From contig NZ_OZ038524.1 in NCBI RefSeq assembly GCF_964036635.1, forward strand, positions 1,927,001 through 1,991,000: a stretch of DNA of 64,000 bases. The letters are read 5' to 3'. Below the pieces are notes generated by a model, which saw nothing but the letters and a program-made list of their open reading frames with translations, was not told where the DNA came from and did no database searches. Numbering within the stretch: the first letter of the stretch is position 1; each line of letters begins with the position of its first letter. Origin of the DNA: Tenacibaculum dicentrarchi (GTDB taxonomy: Bacteria; Bacteroidota; Bacteroidia; Flavobacteriales; Flavobacteriaceae). This document shows, in pieces, positions 54,640 through 63,196 of the stretch. A program made the translations under genes and the position numbers.

Positions 54640-57099
54640 ATGAAGAATTTTTTTCTATTCCTTTTTATAGTATTTAGTGTTAGTTTATTTGCTCAAAATA
54701 AAAAACCTCTAAAAATTGGTATTATTTCGGGTAAAGTAATTGACGAAGTATCGAAAGAAGCATTGCCTTATGTAAATATCATAATCAAAAATACTTCTAA
54801 TAAAATTTTAACGGGTGGTATAACAAATGATAATGGTACTTTTAGTATCAAAAATATATCTGAAGGAAAAAATACAATCGAAATTCAATTTATAGGATAC
54901 AAAACAGTATCTAAATCAATTACGATTAGTAATAAAAACAAAAAAGTATCTTTAGGTACAATTTCTTTATCCGAAGATAGTACGGCTTTGGATGAAGTTA
55001 TAGTACGTGCAGAGACATCTACTGTAACTCAAAAAATAGACAGAAAAGTAATTAACGTAGGTAAAGATTTGGCATCGGCAGGTGCAACAGCATCTGAATT
55101 ATTAAACAACGTGCAATCAGTAAGTGTCGATAGCCAATCGGGCGCATTAAGCCTTCGTGGAAATTCAAATGTACGTGTTTTAGTTGACGGAAAACCAACC
55201 AATATGAGTACGGCTCAATTATTACAGCAAATACCCGCAACTTCTATTAAAAGTATTGAATTAATTACCAATCCATCAGCAAAATATAATCCTGAAGGAA
55301 TGAGTGGAATTATCAATATCATTTTAAATAAAGGCGCTAATATTGGTTTTAACGGGGCAATTAATACCGGAATTACACAAGGAGAAAACACCCGTTATAA
55401 TGCTTCATTAAATATGAATTATAAAACGGGTAAAGTTAACTTCTATACTAATTTAGGCTACAATGGCGGTAAACGCCATAATTATGGTTCAATTGTAAGA
55501 ACAGGAGAAGGAGCTTCTAGTCAAAATTTTATTTTTGATAACGACAGAGAATCATATTTAGTAAAACTCGGTGCTGATATTTATATTAATAATAAAAATA
55601 CTTTATCATTTTATACTACTCAAAACAGAACGAATGGTTTTAACGATGGGGTGGTAAAAGTATATGGCCTTGCAAATACACTTGCTCAAAATGCCCCTAA
55701 TACTTCCGATAACAACAATAATTCGGCAAGTTATAACATGAATTATAAAATCGACTTTAGCCAAGAAGGGCATAATTTAGAATTTGAAGCAACTTATTCT
55801 GATTCAGAAAATGATGAAGATGCGACAAATGATGAAACTATTATACTAGCAACTGACCCTGAATATAAATTCTTGAATTATTTTAATACCATTAAAAACA
55901 AGGCAAATAATACCTTAATTAATCTTGATTATACAAAGCCAATATCAAAAAATGGTAAATTAGAACTTGGTTTAGAATACAGAACAAACCAAACCAAAAA
56001 TAATAACAATACAGATCAAGATGGTTATAAAATAGATACTAATGGTAATTTAGTGCTTGACGCTAGTGATGTACCTATTATAGAGGCTATCGGAAAATCA
56101 GCTTTTACTTATAATCGAGATATTTTTTCTGGTTATATTAACTACGGACACCAATTTAACAAATTAACCATGCAATTAGGTGCTCGTATTGAACAATACG
56201 ACGTAAAAGGAAGTTTTACCAATAAAAATGAAACTAAACCTTATACTGATAATATTTTCAGCATTTATCCTTCTGCTTTTTTCACCTTTAATCCATCAGA
56301 AAAAAATCAGTATCAATTAAGTTATAGCCGTAGGGTTGACAGACCTTCTATTAGCCAAGTAAACCCGATTAGAGAATGGAGTACGCCTTTAATTACATCG
56401 GTTGGAAACCCTAATTTAAAACCGCAGTTTACCAATTCATTTGAGTTAAATTACACCCGTAAAATAAAAGGAGGTTCGCTTACATTTGGTACATTTTACA
56501 GAAAAGTAACCGACGAAATTTCAACTATTTTATACAAAGATCCTTCGGATAATACCAATACAAAACAACTAAAATCAGATCAGAATTTTGATGGAAATAA
56601 CCGATATGGTTTTGAAATGTCTAGTAATTATCGCATTACAAAATGGTGGAGTACCAATGCCAGTTTAGACCTTTATTCGCAAACATTAAAAGGGCTTGTT
56701 AGCAATGTTGAAAAACAAGTAGAAAACACTGCTTTTAATGCACGATTAAGCAATAGTTTTTCGGCTTCTAAAAAATTAAAATTTCAATTATTCGCTATGT
56801 ATCGAGGTGCGAATAAAAATTTACAATTTAATGTTGACCCAATGTGGATGGTTAATGCAGGCGCTCGCTACAGTATTTTAAAAGGAAAAGGAAGCCTTTC
56901 GTTTAAAGTAAATGATATTTTTAAAGGCATGAAATTTAGTTTTAATGCAACAGACCCATACACCCAAACAGGGCAGTTTAATTGGGAAAGCAGAACAGCT
57001 TATTTAGGTTTTAATTACCGATTTGGTGGCGGTAAAAACAAGGCTAAACAAAGAAGACGTAGAGATAATAATGAAAAACAAGGCGGTGGTTTTATGTAG
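54640..57099 (+). CDS. TonB-dependent outer-membrane receptor with carboxypeptidase-like N-terminal domain
   Basis: An 819-residue outer-membrane receptor. Order of parts: signal peptide (1-18), carboxypeptidase-regulatory-like domain (about 26-110, SGKVIDEVSKEALPYVNIIIKNT), plug (about 120-230, TASELLNNVQSVSVDSQSGALSLRGNSNVRVLVDGKPTNMS), then a barrel of the outer-membrane beta-barrel 3 type (QYQLSYSRRVDRPSISQVNPI, VGNPNLKPQFTNSFELNYTRK). It ends in a basic tail (RRRRDN). No SusD-like partner is encoded beside it, so it belongs to the SusC-less receptor group; the ligand is unknown. A clear terminator follows. Confidence 0.92.
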   Translation: MKNFFLFLFIVFSVSLFAQNKKPLKIGIISGKVIDEVSKEALPYVNIIIKNTSNKILTGGITNDNGTFSIKNISEGKNTIEIQFIGYKTVSKSITISNKNKKVSLGTISLSEDSTALDEVIVRAETSTVTQKIDRKVINVGKDLASAGATASELLNNVQSVSVDSQSGALSLRGNSNVRVLVDGKPTNMSTAQLLQQIPATSIKSIELITNPSAKYNPEGMSGIINIILNKGANIGFNGAINTGITQGENTRYNASLNMNYKTGKVNFYTNLGYNGGKRHNYGSIVRTGEGASSQNFIFDNDRESYLVKLGADIYINNKNTLSFYTTQNRTNGFNDGVVKVYGLANTLAQNAPNTSDNNNNSASYNMNYKIDFSQEGHNLEFEATYSDSENDEDATNDETIILATDPEYKFLNYFNTIKNKANNTLINLDYTKPISKNGKLELGLEYRTNQTKNNNNTDQDGYKIDTNGNLVLDASDVPIIEAIGKSAFTYNRDIFSGYINYGHQFNKLTMQLGARIEQYDVKGSFTNKNETKPYTDNIFSIYPSAFFTFNPSEKNQYQLSYSRRVDRPSISQVNPIREWSTPLITSVGNPNLKPQFTNSFELNYTRKIKGGSLTFGTFYRKVTDEISTILYKDPSDNTNTKQLKSDQNFDGNNRYGFEMSSNYRITKWWSTNASLDLYSQTLKGLVSNVEKQVENTAFNARLSNSFSASKKLKFQLFAMYRGANKNLQFNVDPMWMVNAGARYSILKGKGSLSFKVNDIFKGMKFSFNATDPYTQTGQFNWESRTAYLGFNYRFGGGKNKAKQRRRRDNNEKQGGGFM

Positions 57100-57116
57100 C
57101 CTTTAATTTAAACATC

Positions 57117-57152
57117 AAAAAAAATCCGAAGATACGTTCTTCGGATTTTTTT
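57117..57152 (+). terminator. Terminator of the TonB-receptor gene
   Basis: AATCCGAAGA-tacgt-TCTTCGGATT with A and T runs on both sides, 17 bases after the stop. Confidence 0.85.
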
Positions 57153-57167
57153 AATATATTTTTTTTG

Positions 57168-57250
57168 GAGCTATTTCCCGCTTTCCGCACTCGCTCTTTT
57201 TTTGAAAAAAATCAAAAAAAGGAGCTCAAACAATTGCTTCAATCGGGGCT
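57168..57250 (+). repeat. Intergenic hairpin element, copy B
   Basis: An 83-bp copy between the convergent TonB-receptor and fabH genes. Left arm AGCTATTTCCCGC then TTTCCGCACTCGCTC, right arm GGAGCTCAAACAATTGC then TTCAATCGGGGCT. Middle TTTTTTTGAAAAAAATCAAAAAAA. Confidence 0.8.
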
Positions 57251-57255
57251 AAAAA

Positions 57256-58263
57256 CTACCAACGAATTACAACAGAACCCCAAGTAAATCCACTACCAAA
57301 AGCAGCTAAAACAACTAAATCATTGTCTTTAATTTTCCCTTGTTCCCAAGCTTCGGTTAAGGCAATAATTACAGATGCCGCCGTCGTATTTCCGTATTTC
57401 ATGATATTATTATACACTTTATCGTCAGACAATTGAAATTTCTTTTGAATAAACTGTGCGATACGTAAATTTGCTTGATGCGGAATTAACATATCAATAT
57501 CTCCTTTCTGTAAATCGTTTGCTTGTAAACCTTCTATAATCGCTTCCGAAAAACGTGTTACAGCGTGCTTAAATACAAACTGCCCATTCATATATGGGTA
57601 ATAAGAAATATCATCTGGATCGTTATTTTTAATTAATTCAGGAACCCATCGACCTGTAGATGGTCCTTCTAACATTAATTCTTTAGCGTGTTTACCTTCT
57701 GAATGTAAATGAGATGATAAAATCCCTTTACCTTTCTCTTCAGTTCTTGATAAAACAGCTGCTCCTGCCCCATCACCAAAAATTACAGAAACATTTCTTC
57801 CTCTTGTTGATTTGTCTAAACCACCTGAATGATTTTCGGCACCAATTACCAAAATATTTTTATACATTCCTGTTTTAATAAACTGATCGGCAACCGACAT
57901 GGAATAAATAAAACCAGAACACTGATTACGGATATCTAAAGCTCCGATTGTTGGTAAATCTAACATTTCTTGCACCTGCACGCCTCCTCCTGGAAAATAC
58001 ATATCAGGGCTTAAGGTTGCAAAAATAATAAAATCGATATCCTCTTTTTGTAATCCCGAACGCTCAATAGCTATTTTTGACGCTTTAAAACCCATAACAG
58101 CAGTTGTATCCTCTGTTTTAGGATCTATCCAACGACGTTCTTCAATTCCTGTTCGCTCCTGAATCCATTCATCTGAAGTTTCCATGAATGCTGTTAAATC
58201 ATTATTTGTTACCACATTTTCTGGCACATAATAACCCAATCCTGTTATTTTTGAACTATACAT
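57256..58263 (-). CDS. fabH: Beta-ketoacyl-ACP synthase III
   Basis: A thiolase-fold enzyme of about 335 residues that starts fatty-acid synthesis by joining acetyl-CoA and malonyl-ACP. The catalytic triad is visible: cysteine in IRNQCSGFIYSM, histidine in DMLIPHQANLRI and asparagine in KYGNTTAAS. I chose ATG at 58263 (MYSSKITGLGYYVPENV), because the frame open to 58353 would add 30 residues that are not part of the fold. A -7-like TATTTTTG (58305-58312, minus strand) would start transcription between the two. The gene is not beside plsX or other fab genes. Confidence 0.92.
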   Translation of the reverse strand: MYSSKITGLGYYVPENVVTNNDLTAFMETSDEWIQERTGIEERRWIDPKTEDTTAVMGFKASKIAIERSGLQKEDIDFIIFATLSPDMYFPGGGVQVQEMLDLPTIGALDIRNQCSGFIYSMSVADQFIKTGMYKNILVIGAENHSGGLDKSTRGRNVSVIFGDGAGAAVLSRTEEKGKGILSSHLHSEGKHAKELMLEGPSTGRWVPELIKNNDPDDISYYPYMNGQFVFKHAVTRFSEAIIEGLQANDLQKGDIDMLIPHQANLRIAQFIQKKFQLSDDKVYNNIMKYGNTTAASVIIALTEAWEQGKIKDNDLVVLAAFGSGFTWGSVVIRW

Positions 58264-58304
58264 ATATTTTGGTTGATTTCTATTGTTTGCTTGTTTGTAG
58301 ACTA

Positions 58305-58312
58305 CAAAAATA
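58305..58312 (-). promoter_or_regulatory. Possible -7 element of fabH
   Basis: TATTTTTG on the minus strand, 42 bases before the chosen start. No good -33 was found. It supports the start at 58263, since the upstream ATG at 58353 would lie before the transcript start. Confidence 0.35.
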
Positions 58313-58441
58313 GGCATTTTCATTAGGATATAAAACTGACTTAAAAATGTCATTTTGTCATATACTATCGTTAAAACTTCTTTTGGTATTTTTTTTGACT
58401 AATTACTTATCAGAAAATAATATCAAACAAAATATATAATT

Positions 58442-60355
58442 ATGAGCAAAGGAAGTATTAATGTGTCGGTAGAAAATATATTTCCACTGATTAAAAAGTT
58501 CTTGTATTCTGATCACGAAATTTTTTTACGTGAGTTAATATCAAACGGAACAGATGCAACTACTAAATTAAAGCACTTAATTTCTATTGGTGAGGCAAAT
58601 ACTGAATTAGGAGATGCTAAAATTGAAATTAGTATTGATAAAGATGCTAAAACAATTACAATTAAAGATCAAGGTTTAGGAATGACTGCTGATGAAGTTG
58701 AAAAATACATCAACCAAATTGCATTTTCTGGAGCTGAAGAATTTTTAGATAAATACAAAGACGATAAAAACGAGACTGGTGTAATTGGACACTTTGGTTT
58801 AGGTTTTTATTCTGCTTTTATGGTAGCTCATAAAGTAGAATTAATTTCTAAATCTTTTAAAGATGCTCCTGCTGCTCATTGGACTTGTGATGGTTCTCCT
58901 GAATTTACTTTAGTTGAGCATGATAAAGCTGACAGAGGTACAGAAATTATTTTACACGTTGCTGATGATTCTTTAGAATTTTTAGAAGAAGCTAAAATTG
59001 GTGGTTTATTAAACAAATACAATCGTTTTAATCAAGTGCCAATTAAATTTGGAACTAACAAAATAAACGACCCTGAATTTACTCCTGCAACTACTACAGA
59101 TGCTGATGGTAAAGAAACTACTGAACCTCACAGACAAATTGAAGTTGATAACATTATCAACAACACAAACCCAGCTTGGACAAAAGCACCTGCTGATTTA
59201 AATGATGAAGATTACACGAACTTTTACAAAGAGTTATATCCTACGCAGTTTGAAGAATCGTTATTTCACATTCATTTAAATGTAGATTATCCGTTTAACT
59301 TAACAGGAATTTTATTCTTCCCTAAGTTAACCCAGAGTTTAGATATGCAAAAGGATAAAATCCAATTATATCAAAACCAAGTATATGTAACTGATAATGT
59401 TGAAGGAATTGTTCCTGACTTTTTACAGATGTTAAAAGGTGTTATCGATTCTCCTGATATTCCTTTAAATGTTTCTCGTTCTGGTTTACAAGCTGACGGA
59501 GCTGTGAAGAAAATTTCTGGTTACATTACTAAAAAAGTTGCTGATAAATTAAGTTCTTTATTCAAAAAAGATAGAGCTGATTTTGAGCAAAAATGGAATG
59601 ATATCAAAGTAATTATCGAATACGGAATGTTATCGGAAGATAAATTTATGGATAAAGCTAAGAAATTTGCTTTATATCCAACTGTTGCCGATACTTATTT
59701 TACTTTTGATGAATTAGTTGAAAAAACTAAAGATAATCAAACAGATAAAGACGGAAATCACATCGTTTTATACGCATCTAATAAAGAAGCACAACACAGT
59801 TATATTCAAGAAGCTACGGCTAAAGGATACGAAGTTGTTGTTTTAGATTCTCCAATTGTATCGCATTTAATGCAAAAATTAGAAACTGCTGGAGAAACTA
59901 AAGTTCAGTTTGTACGTGTAGATTCTGATTTTATTGATAACTTAATCAAAAAAGATGAAGCGGTTATTTCTAAATTAACTGATAAAGAAAAAGAGGCTTT
60001 AAAACCTGTTATTGAAGGTGTAATTGCATCACAAACTTATACTGTTCAATTAGAAGCAATGGACTCTTCTTCGTCTCCATTTATAATTACAGTACCTGAG
60101 TTTATGCGTAGAATGAAAGAAATGCAAGCTTCTGGTGGTGGAGGTGGAATGATGGGAATGGGTAATTTACCTGAAATGTATAACTTAGTTGTAAATACAA
60201 ATTCTCCTTTAGTTTCTGAAATTTTAAATGCTGATGAAGACAAAAAAGCAGATTTAATTACACAAGCTTTCGATTTAGCGAAGTTATCGCAAAACTTATT
60301 ACATGGTGAAGCTTTAACGAACTTTATCAAGCGTTCTTACGAATTAATCAAATAA
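58442..60355 (+). CDS. htpG: Hsp90-family chaperone HtpG
   Basis: A 637-residue Hsp90 chaperone of the bacterial length. The N-terminal ATPase shows EIFLRELISNGTDATTKLK, IKDQGLGMTADEVEKYINQIAFSGAEEFL and VIGHFGLGFYSAFMVA, all the nucleotide-binding motifs of the GHKL fold. The middle domain has the catalytic arginine region ILNVSRSGLQ-like (PLNVSRSGLQADGAVKKISGYI). The C-terminal dimerisation region includes a Gly/Met-rich patch (GGGGGMMGMGNLPE). A terminator hairpin follows its stop. Confidence 0.97.
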   Translation: MSKGSINVSVENIFPLIKKFLYSDHEIFLRELISNGTDATTKLKHLISIGEANTELGDAKIEISIDKDAKTITIKDQGLGMTADEVEKYINQIAFSGAEEFLDKYKDDKNETGVIGHFGLGFYSAFMVAHKVELISKSFKDAPAAHWTCDGSPEFTLVEHDKADRGTEIILHVADDSLEFLEEAKIGGLLNKYNRFNQVPIKFGTNKINDPEFTPATTTDADGKETTEPHRQIEVDNIINNTNPAWTKAPADLNDEDYTNFYKELYPTQFEESLFHIHLNVDYPFNLTGILFFPKLTQSLDMQKDKIQLYQNQVYVTDNVEGIVPDFLQMLKGVIDSPDIPLNVSRSGLQADGAVKKISGYITKKVADKLSSLFKKDRADFEQKWNDIKVIIEYGMLSEDKFMDKAKKFALYPTVADTYFTFDELVEKTKDNQTDKDGNHIVLYASNKEAQHSYIQEATAKGYEVVVLDSPIVSHLMQKLETAGETKVQFVRVDSDFIDNLIKKDEAVISKLTDKEKEALKPVIEGVIASQTYTVQLEAMDSSSSPFIITVPEFMRRMKEMQASGGGGGMMGMGNLPEMYNLVVNTNSPLVSEILNADEDKKADLITQAFDLAKLSQNLLHGEALTNFIKRSYELIK

Positions 60356-60376
60356 TAATATTACTTTTTAATATCT

Positions 60377-60407
60377 AAAACCTCTTTGTTAACTCAAAGA
60401 GGTTTTT
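60377..60407 (+). terminator. htpG terminator
   Basis: AAAACCTCTTTG-ttaact-CAAAGAGGTTTTT, 21 bases after htpG; nearly the same stem as the one at 61199. Confidence 0.88.
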
Positions 60408-60439
60408 ACATCCTTAATCAATACAAACATCCCCCAATT

Positions 60440-61171
60440 ATGAAAAAATTACTGTTACTTTTATCAATCGGTTTAGTTAGTTTATCATGTAGTAAAGACG
60501 ATGATACTATTACCGAACTTAACGAAACTGAAACGCAAACACAGACGCAAACCCCTAGTAAAAATCTTAGTGCAGAACAACAAGATTTCTTATTAGAATA
60601 TGAAGCTATTGTTGATGATTTAAAATGGACAAAAGAAATTTCAATCTTTTTAGATGGAAATATTACATCCGAATATAAAAAGATCGTAAAAGAAGTTTTA
60701 GACACTTATAATCCATTATTTTCTGATGGAACAAAAATTAGCTTGGTAAAAAGTGCAAAAGAATCGAATGTACATTTGTATAATTCTACTAAAGATGAAT
60801 TAGCTTCTTTTTGGTCAGATATTTATAGTTATACAGGCGGTGCTATTGGTTACGGAACTACCTCATGGTCATCGAGTTCTTATGCTGGTGAAAGAATTAT
60901 TAATGAAGGTAGAATTTGGGTAGAAACAGGTAGTAATACCTCGCTATTATTTCACGAATTAGGACACGTTTTAGGATTAGGTCATAGTAGTGACAAATAC
61001 TGTAGTTCTTCTGTTATGTGCGGCGTACCAACGGCTAATACATTATCTGCTTTTGATAAAGCAATGATAAAAATACGTTATCATTCTGATGTAAAATCGG
61101 ATACTACTTTTGAAGAAATGAAACCTGTTATTGAAAAATTATTACTAAACAAAGAAGTTGTAATAGAGTAA
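60440..61171 (+). CDS. Metzincin-type zinc metalloprotease lipoprotein
   Basis: A lipoprotein of about 243 residues. Signal peptide KKLLLLLSIGLVSLSC places the lipidated cysteine near 17. A short Q-T repeat (ETQTQTQTP) and a helical stretch lead to the catalytic domain. The zinc site is H-E-L-G-H-V-L-G-L-G-H near residue 175 (LLFHELGHVLGLGHSSDKYCSSSVMCG), the long HExxHxxGxxH motif of metzincins, with a Met-turn-like SSVMCG. I chose the ATG at 60440; the earlier TTG at 60386 lies within the htpG terminator. The substrate is unknown; a small single-domain matrixin-like protease fixed to a membrane is suggested. Confidence 0.82.
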   Translation: MKKLLLLLSIGLVSLSCSKDDDTITELNETETQTQTQTPSKNLSAEQQDFLLEYEAIVDDLKWTKEISIFLDGNITSEYKKIVKEVLDTYNPLFSDGTKISLVKSAKESNVHLYNSTKDELASFWSDIYSYTGGAIGYGTTSWSSSSYAGERIINEGRIWVETGSNTSLLFHELGHVLGLGHSSDKYCSSSVMCGVPTANTLSAFDKAMIKIRYHSDVKSDTTFEEMKPVIEKLLLNKEVVIE

Positions 61172-61198
61172 ATTTTCAATTAAATAACCCTATTTTTT

Positions 61199-61232
61199 CT
61201 AAACCTCTTTGTTTATTCAAAGAGGTTTTTTT
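61199..61232 (+). terminator. Terminator of the metzincin gene
   Basis: AAACCTCTTTG-tttatt-CAAAGAGGTTTTTTT, the same stem as the htpG terminator with a different loop. Confidence 0.88.
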
Positions 61233-61295
61233 GGCGAATAACTTGTAAGCCTTATTTATTGATTCCTATTATTTTGTACCTTTAGCTAAAAAAAC

Positions 61296-61961
61296 ATGAA
61301 AAATCAATTTAGCTTAGAAATTAACACCGCCTGTTCAGAAAAATTTAACGAATTTAAACCTACAAAATTAGGTGGTTTTTGTAATTCTTGTGATAAAGAA
61401 GTAATTGATTTTACAAAAATGACCGCACAAGAAATTAGCTATTATTTTAAAAATAATACATCTAAAAATACTTGCGGACAGTTTAATAAAAAACAATTAA
61501 CAACTTATAACGAAAAACCTATCCGAAGAAAAAAATATGGTTTTTTAGCAACTTTAGGACTTGCTGTATTGTCTTTATTTTCTTTTAATACAACTCAAGC
61601 ACAAAAAAAAAATACGCCTATTGATAAAAATAATATCGACCTAAATAATGAAGAAAAAGATATTCTTGTAAAAGGAGTTGTTTCTGATGAATCAGGGCCT
61701 TTGCCAGGTGTAAGTGTTATTTTAAAAGGAACTACTTCTAGTACAGAAACAAATTTTGAAGGTGATTTTACATTTCCAGAATTACTAAAAAAAGGAGATA
61801 TTTTAATTTTTAGTTTTATAGGAATGGATAATAAAAAAGTAGTAATTCAAAATAATAATTCTGTAAATACTCTAAATTTAAAAGTTACTATGACTCAAGA
61901 CTCTTGTCTATTGATGGGTAAAGTCGCTGTTAAAAAAGTGTACCGTTCTAAAAAATCTTAA
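61296..61961 (+). CDS. Envelope protein with cysteine-rich N-terminus and carboxypeptidase-like domain
   Basis: A 221-residue protein. The N-terminal 60 residues carry a small cysteine cluster: C at about 13, then F-C-N-S-C-D-K-E-V-I-D-F-T near 29-41, and NTCGQF near 60. This kind of start is seen in Bacteroidetes membrane proteins and may bind metal. One membrane helix follows (about 80-100, FLATLGLAVLSLFSFNTTQAQ). The C-terminal half is a carboxypeptidase-regulatory-like domain (VKGVVSDESGPLPGVSVILKGTTSSTETNFEGDF). It is encoded 12 bases before a transglutaminase-like gene and is probably cotranscribed. The function is unknown; the cysteines may face the cytoplasm. Confidence 0.8.
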   Translation: MKNQFSLEINTACSEKFNEFKPTKLGGFCNSCDKEVIDFTKMTAQEISYYFKNNTSKNTCGQFNKKQLTTYNEKPIRRKKYGFLATLGLAVLSLFSFNTTQAQKKNTPIDKNNIDLNNEEKDILVKGVVSDESGPLPGVSVILKGTTSSTETNFEGDFTFPELLKKGDILIFSFIGMDNKKVVIQNNNSVNTLNLKVTMTQDSCLLMGKVAVKKVYRSKKS

Positions 61962-61973
61962 AAATAAATTAGA

Positions 61974-62978
61974 ATGAAAAAAAGTATCGGCTTGTTTTTT
62001 ATTATTTACGTCAATTTAATAAATGCCCAAATATCAGATTTTAAAGATATTAATTTTACCAAAGCCGATAATATTGCAAAACTAAATCGTAACGAAAACT
62101 TAAAAAACTTACCGCTACTCTGTTATAAATTAACATATAAACTAAGTACCGATGTTGAGAAATTTAGAGCTATTTACACTTGGGTTGCTACAAATATTAA
62201 AGCAGATGCTAAAACGCATAATAAAGTAACTAGAATGCGTGAAAAGTTTAAAAATGATAGTGTTTCTTTATCTAATTGGAATACTAGTTATAAAAAAATA
62301 GTATTTAAAAAATTGGTGAAACATAAAAAAACAATGTGTACTGGTTATGCCTACTTAATTAAAGAAATGGCTAGTATTGTAAATATTGAATCTAAAATTA
62401 TTAATGGTTACGGCAGAACGGTATCTTCTAATATTGATACGCTAGAAAATATAAATCATTCTTGGAACTCGGTTAAACTTAACAATAAATGGTATTTATG
62501 TGATGCCACGTGGTCTAGCGGATATTTTGACGAAAATAATTCTTTTATTACAGATTATAATACAGGATACTTTTTAACAGACCCTGTATTATTTTCTAAA
62601 AATCATTATCCTTTACAGCAAAAATGGTTGCTAAACACGACACAAACCGTTTCAAATTTTACAGAATCTCCTTTAGTTTATGGTGAAATTTTTAGACATA
62701 AAATAGTACCATTATTTCCTAAAAAAATGAACATAATAACCAAAAAAAAACAGGTTATTAATTTCAGTTTAAAATCATTAAAAGACAATTCATCTAAAAA
62801 AATTACATTAGTTTATTTTTCAGGTGATGATTTACGGCAATTAAAAATATACGATCTTAAAAAAAATAATACGCTGATTTCTTTTAAATACAAATTTAAA
62901 AGAAAGGGTAATTACGATATTCATTTAAAAATTGACACTAATATTATAGCTACCTATGTTGTAAAAGTTACTGATTAA
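61974..62978 (+). CDS. Transglutaminase-like domain protein, exported
   Basis: A 334-residue protein with a signal peptide (KKSIGLFFIIYVNLINAQ). The transglutaminase-core triad is visible: cysteine near 122 (KTMCTGYAYLIKEMASI), histidine near 161 (NHSWNSVKLNNKWYLCD) and aspartate near 177 (CDATWSSGYF). FRAIYTWVATNIKADAK precedes it, as usual in this family. The last 120 residues are beta-rich (a probable Ig-like fold). The family covers cysteine proteases and peptide-crosslinking enzymes in the periplasm. The gene before it on the transcript encodes a cysteine-rich envelope protein. The substrate is unknown. Confidence 0.85.
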   Translation: MKKSIGLFFIIYVNLINAQISDFKDINFTKADNIAKLNRNENLKNLPLLCYKLTYKLSTDVEKFRAIYTWVATNIKADAKTHNKVTRMREKFKNDSVSLSNWNTSYKKIVFKKLVKHKKTMCTGYAYLIKEMASIVNIESKIINGYGRTVSSNIDTLENINHSWNSVKLNNKWYLCDATWSSGYFDENNSFITDYNTGYFLTDPVLFSKNHYPLQQKWLLNTTQTVSNFTESPLVYGEIFRHKIVPLFPKKMNIITKKKQVINFSLKSLKDNSSKKITLVYFSGDDLRQLKIYDLKKNNTLISFKYKFKRKGNYDIHLKIDTNIIATYVVKVTD

Positions 62979-63104
62979 TACTTCAAAAAAATAGCATTAA
63001 AAATATTGCTAATAAACAATAATTATCGATGCTATTTTATTTATTTAGCAAATCAGAATACCCTTGAATGAACTCGATATAAACTTGAAAAACCTAAAAC
63101 CCCT

Positions 63105-63187
63105 AGCCCCGATTGAAGCAATTGTTTGAGCTCCTTTTTGTTTTTTTCAAACAAAAAGAGCGAGTGCGGAAAGCGGGAAATAGCTTC
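63105..63187 (-). repeat. Intergenic hairpin element, copy C
   Basis: An inverted copy between the convergent transglutaminase-like and flippase genes; its reverse complement reads AGCTATTTCCCGC then TTTCCGCACTCGC at the left and GAGCTCAAACAATTGC then TTCAATCGGGGCT at the right, identical to copy B in both arms. The middle hairpin is CTTTTTGTTTG/AAACAAAAAG. Confidence 0.82.
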
Positions 63188-63196
63188 AAAAAAAAA

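Noticed and set aside
58264..58353. N-terminal extension of FabH from ATG 58353
   Set aside because: The extra 30 residues do not fit the family, whose conserved start is MYSSKITGLG; a promoter element lies between the two starts.
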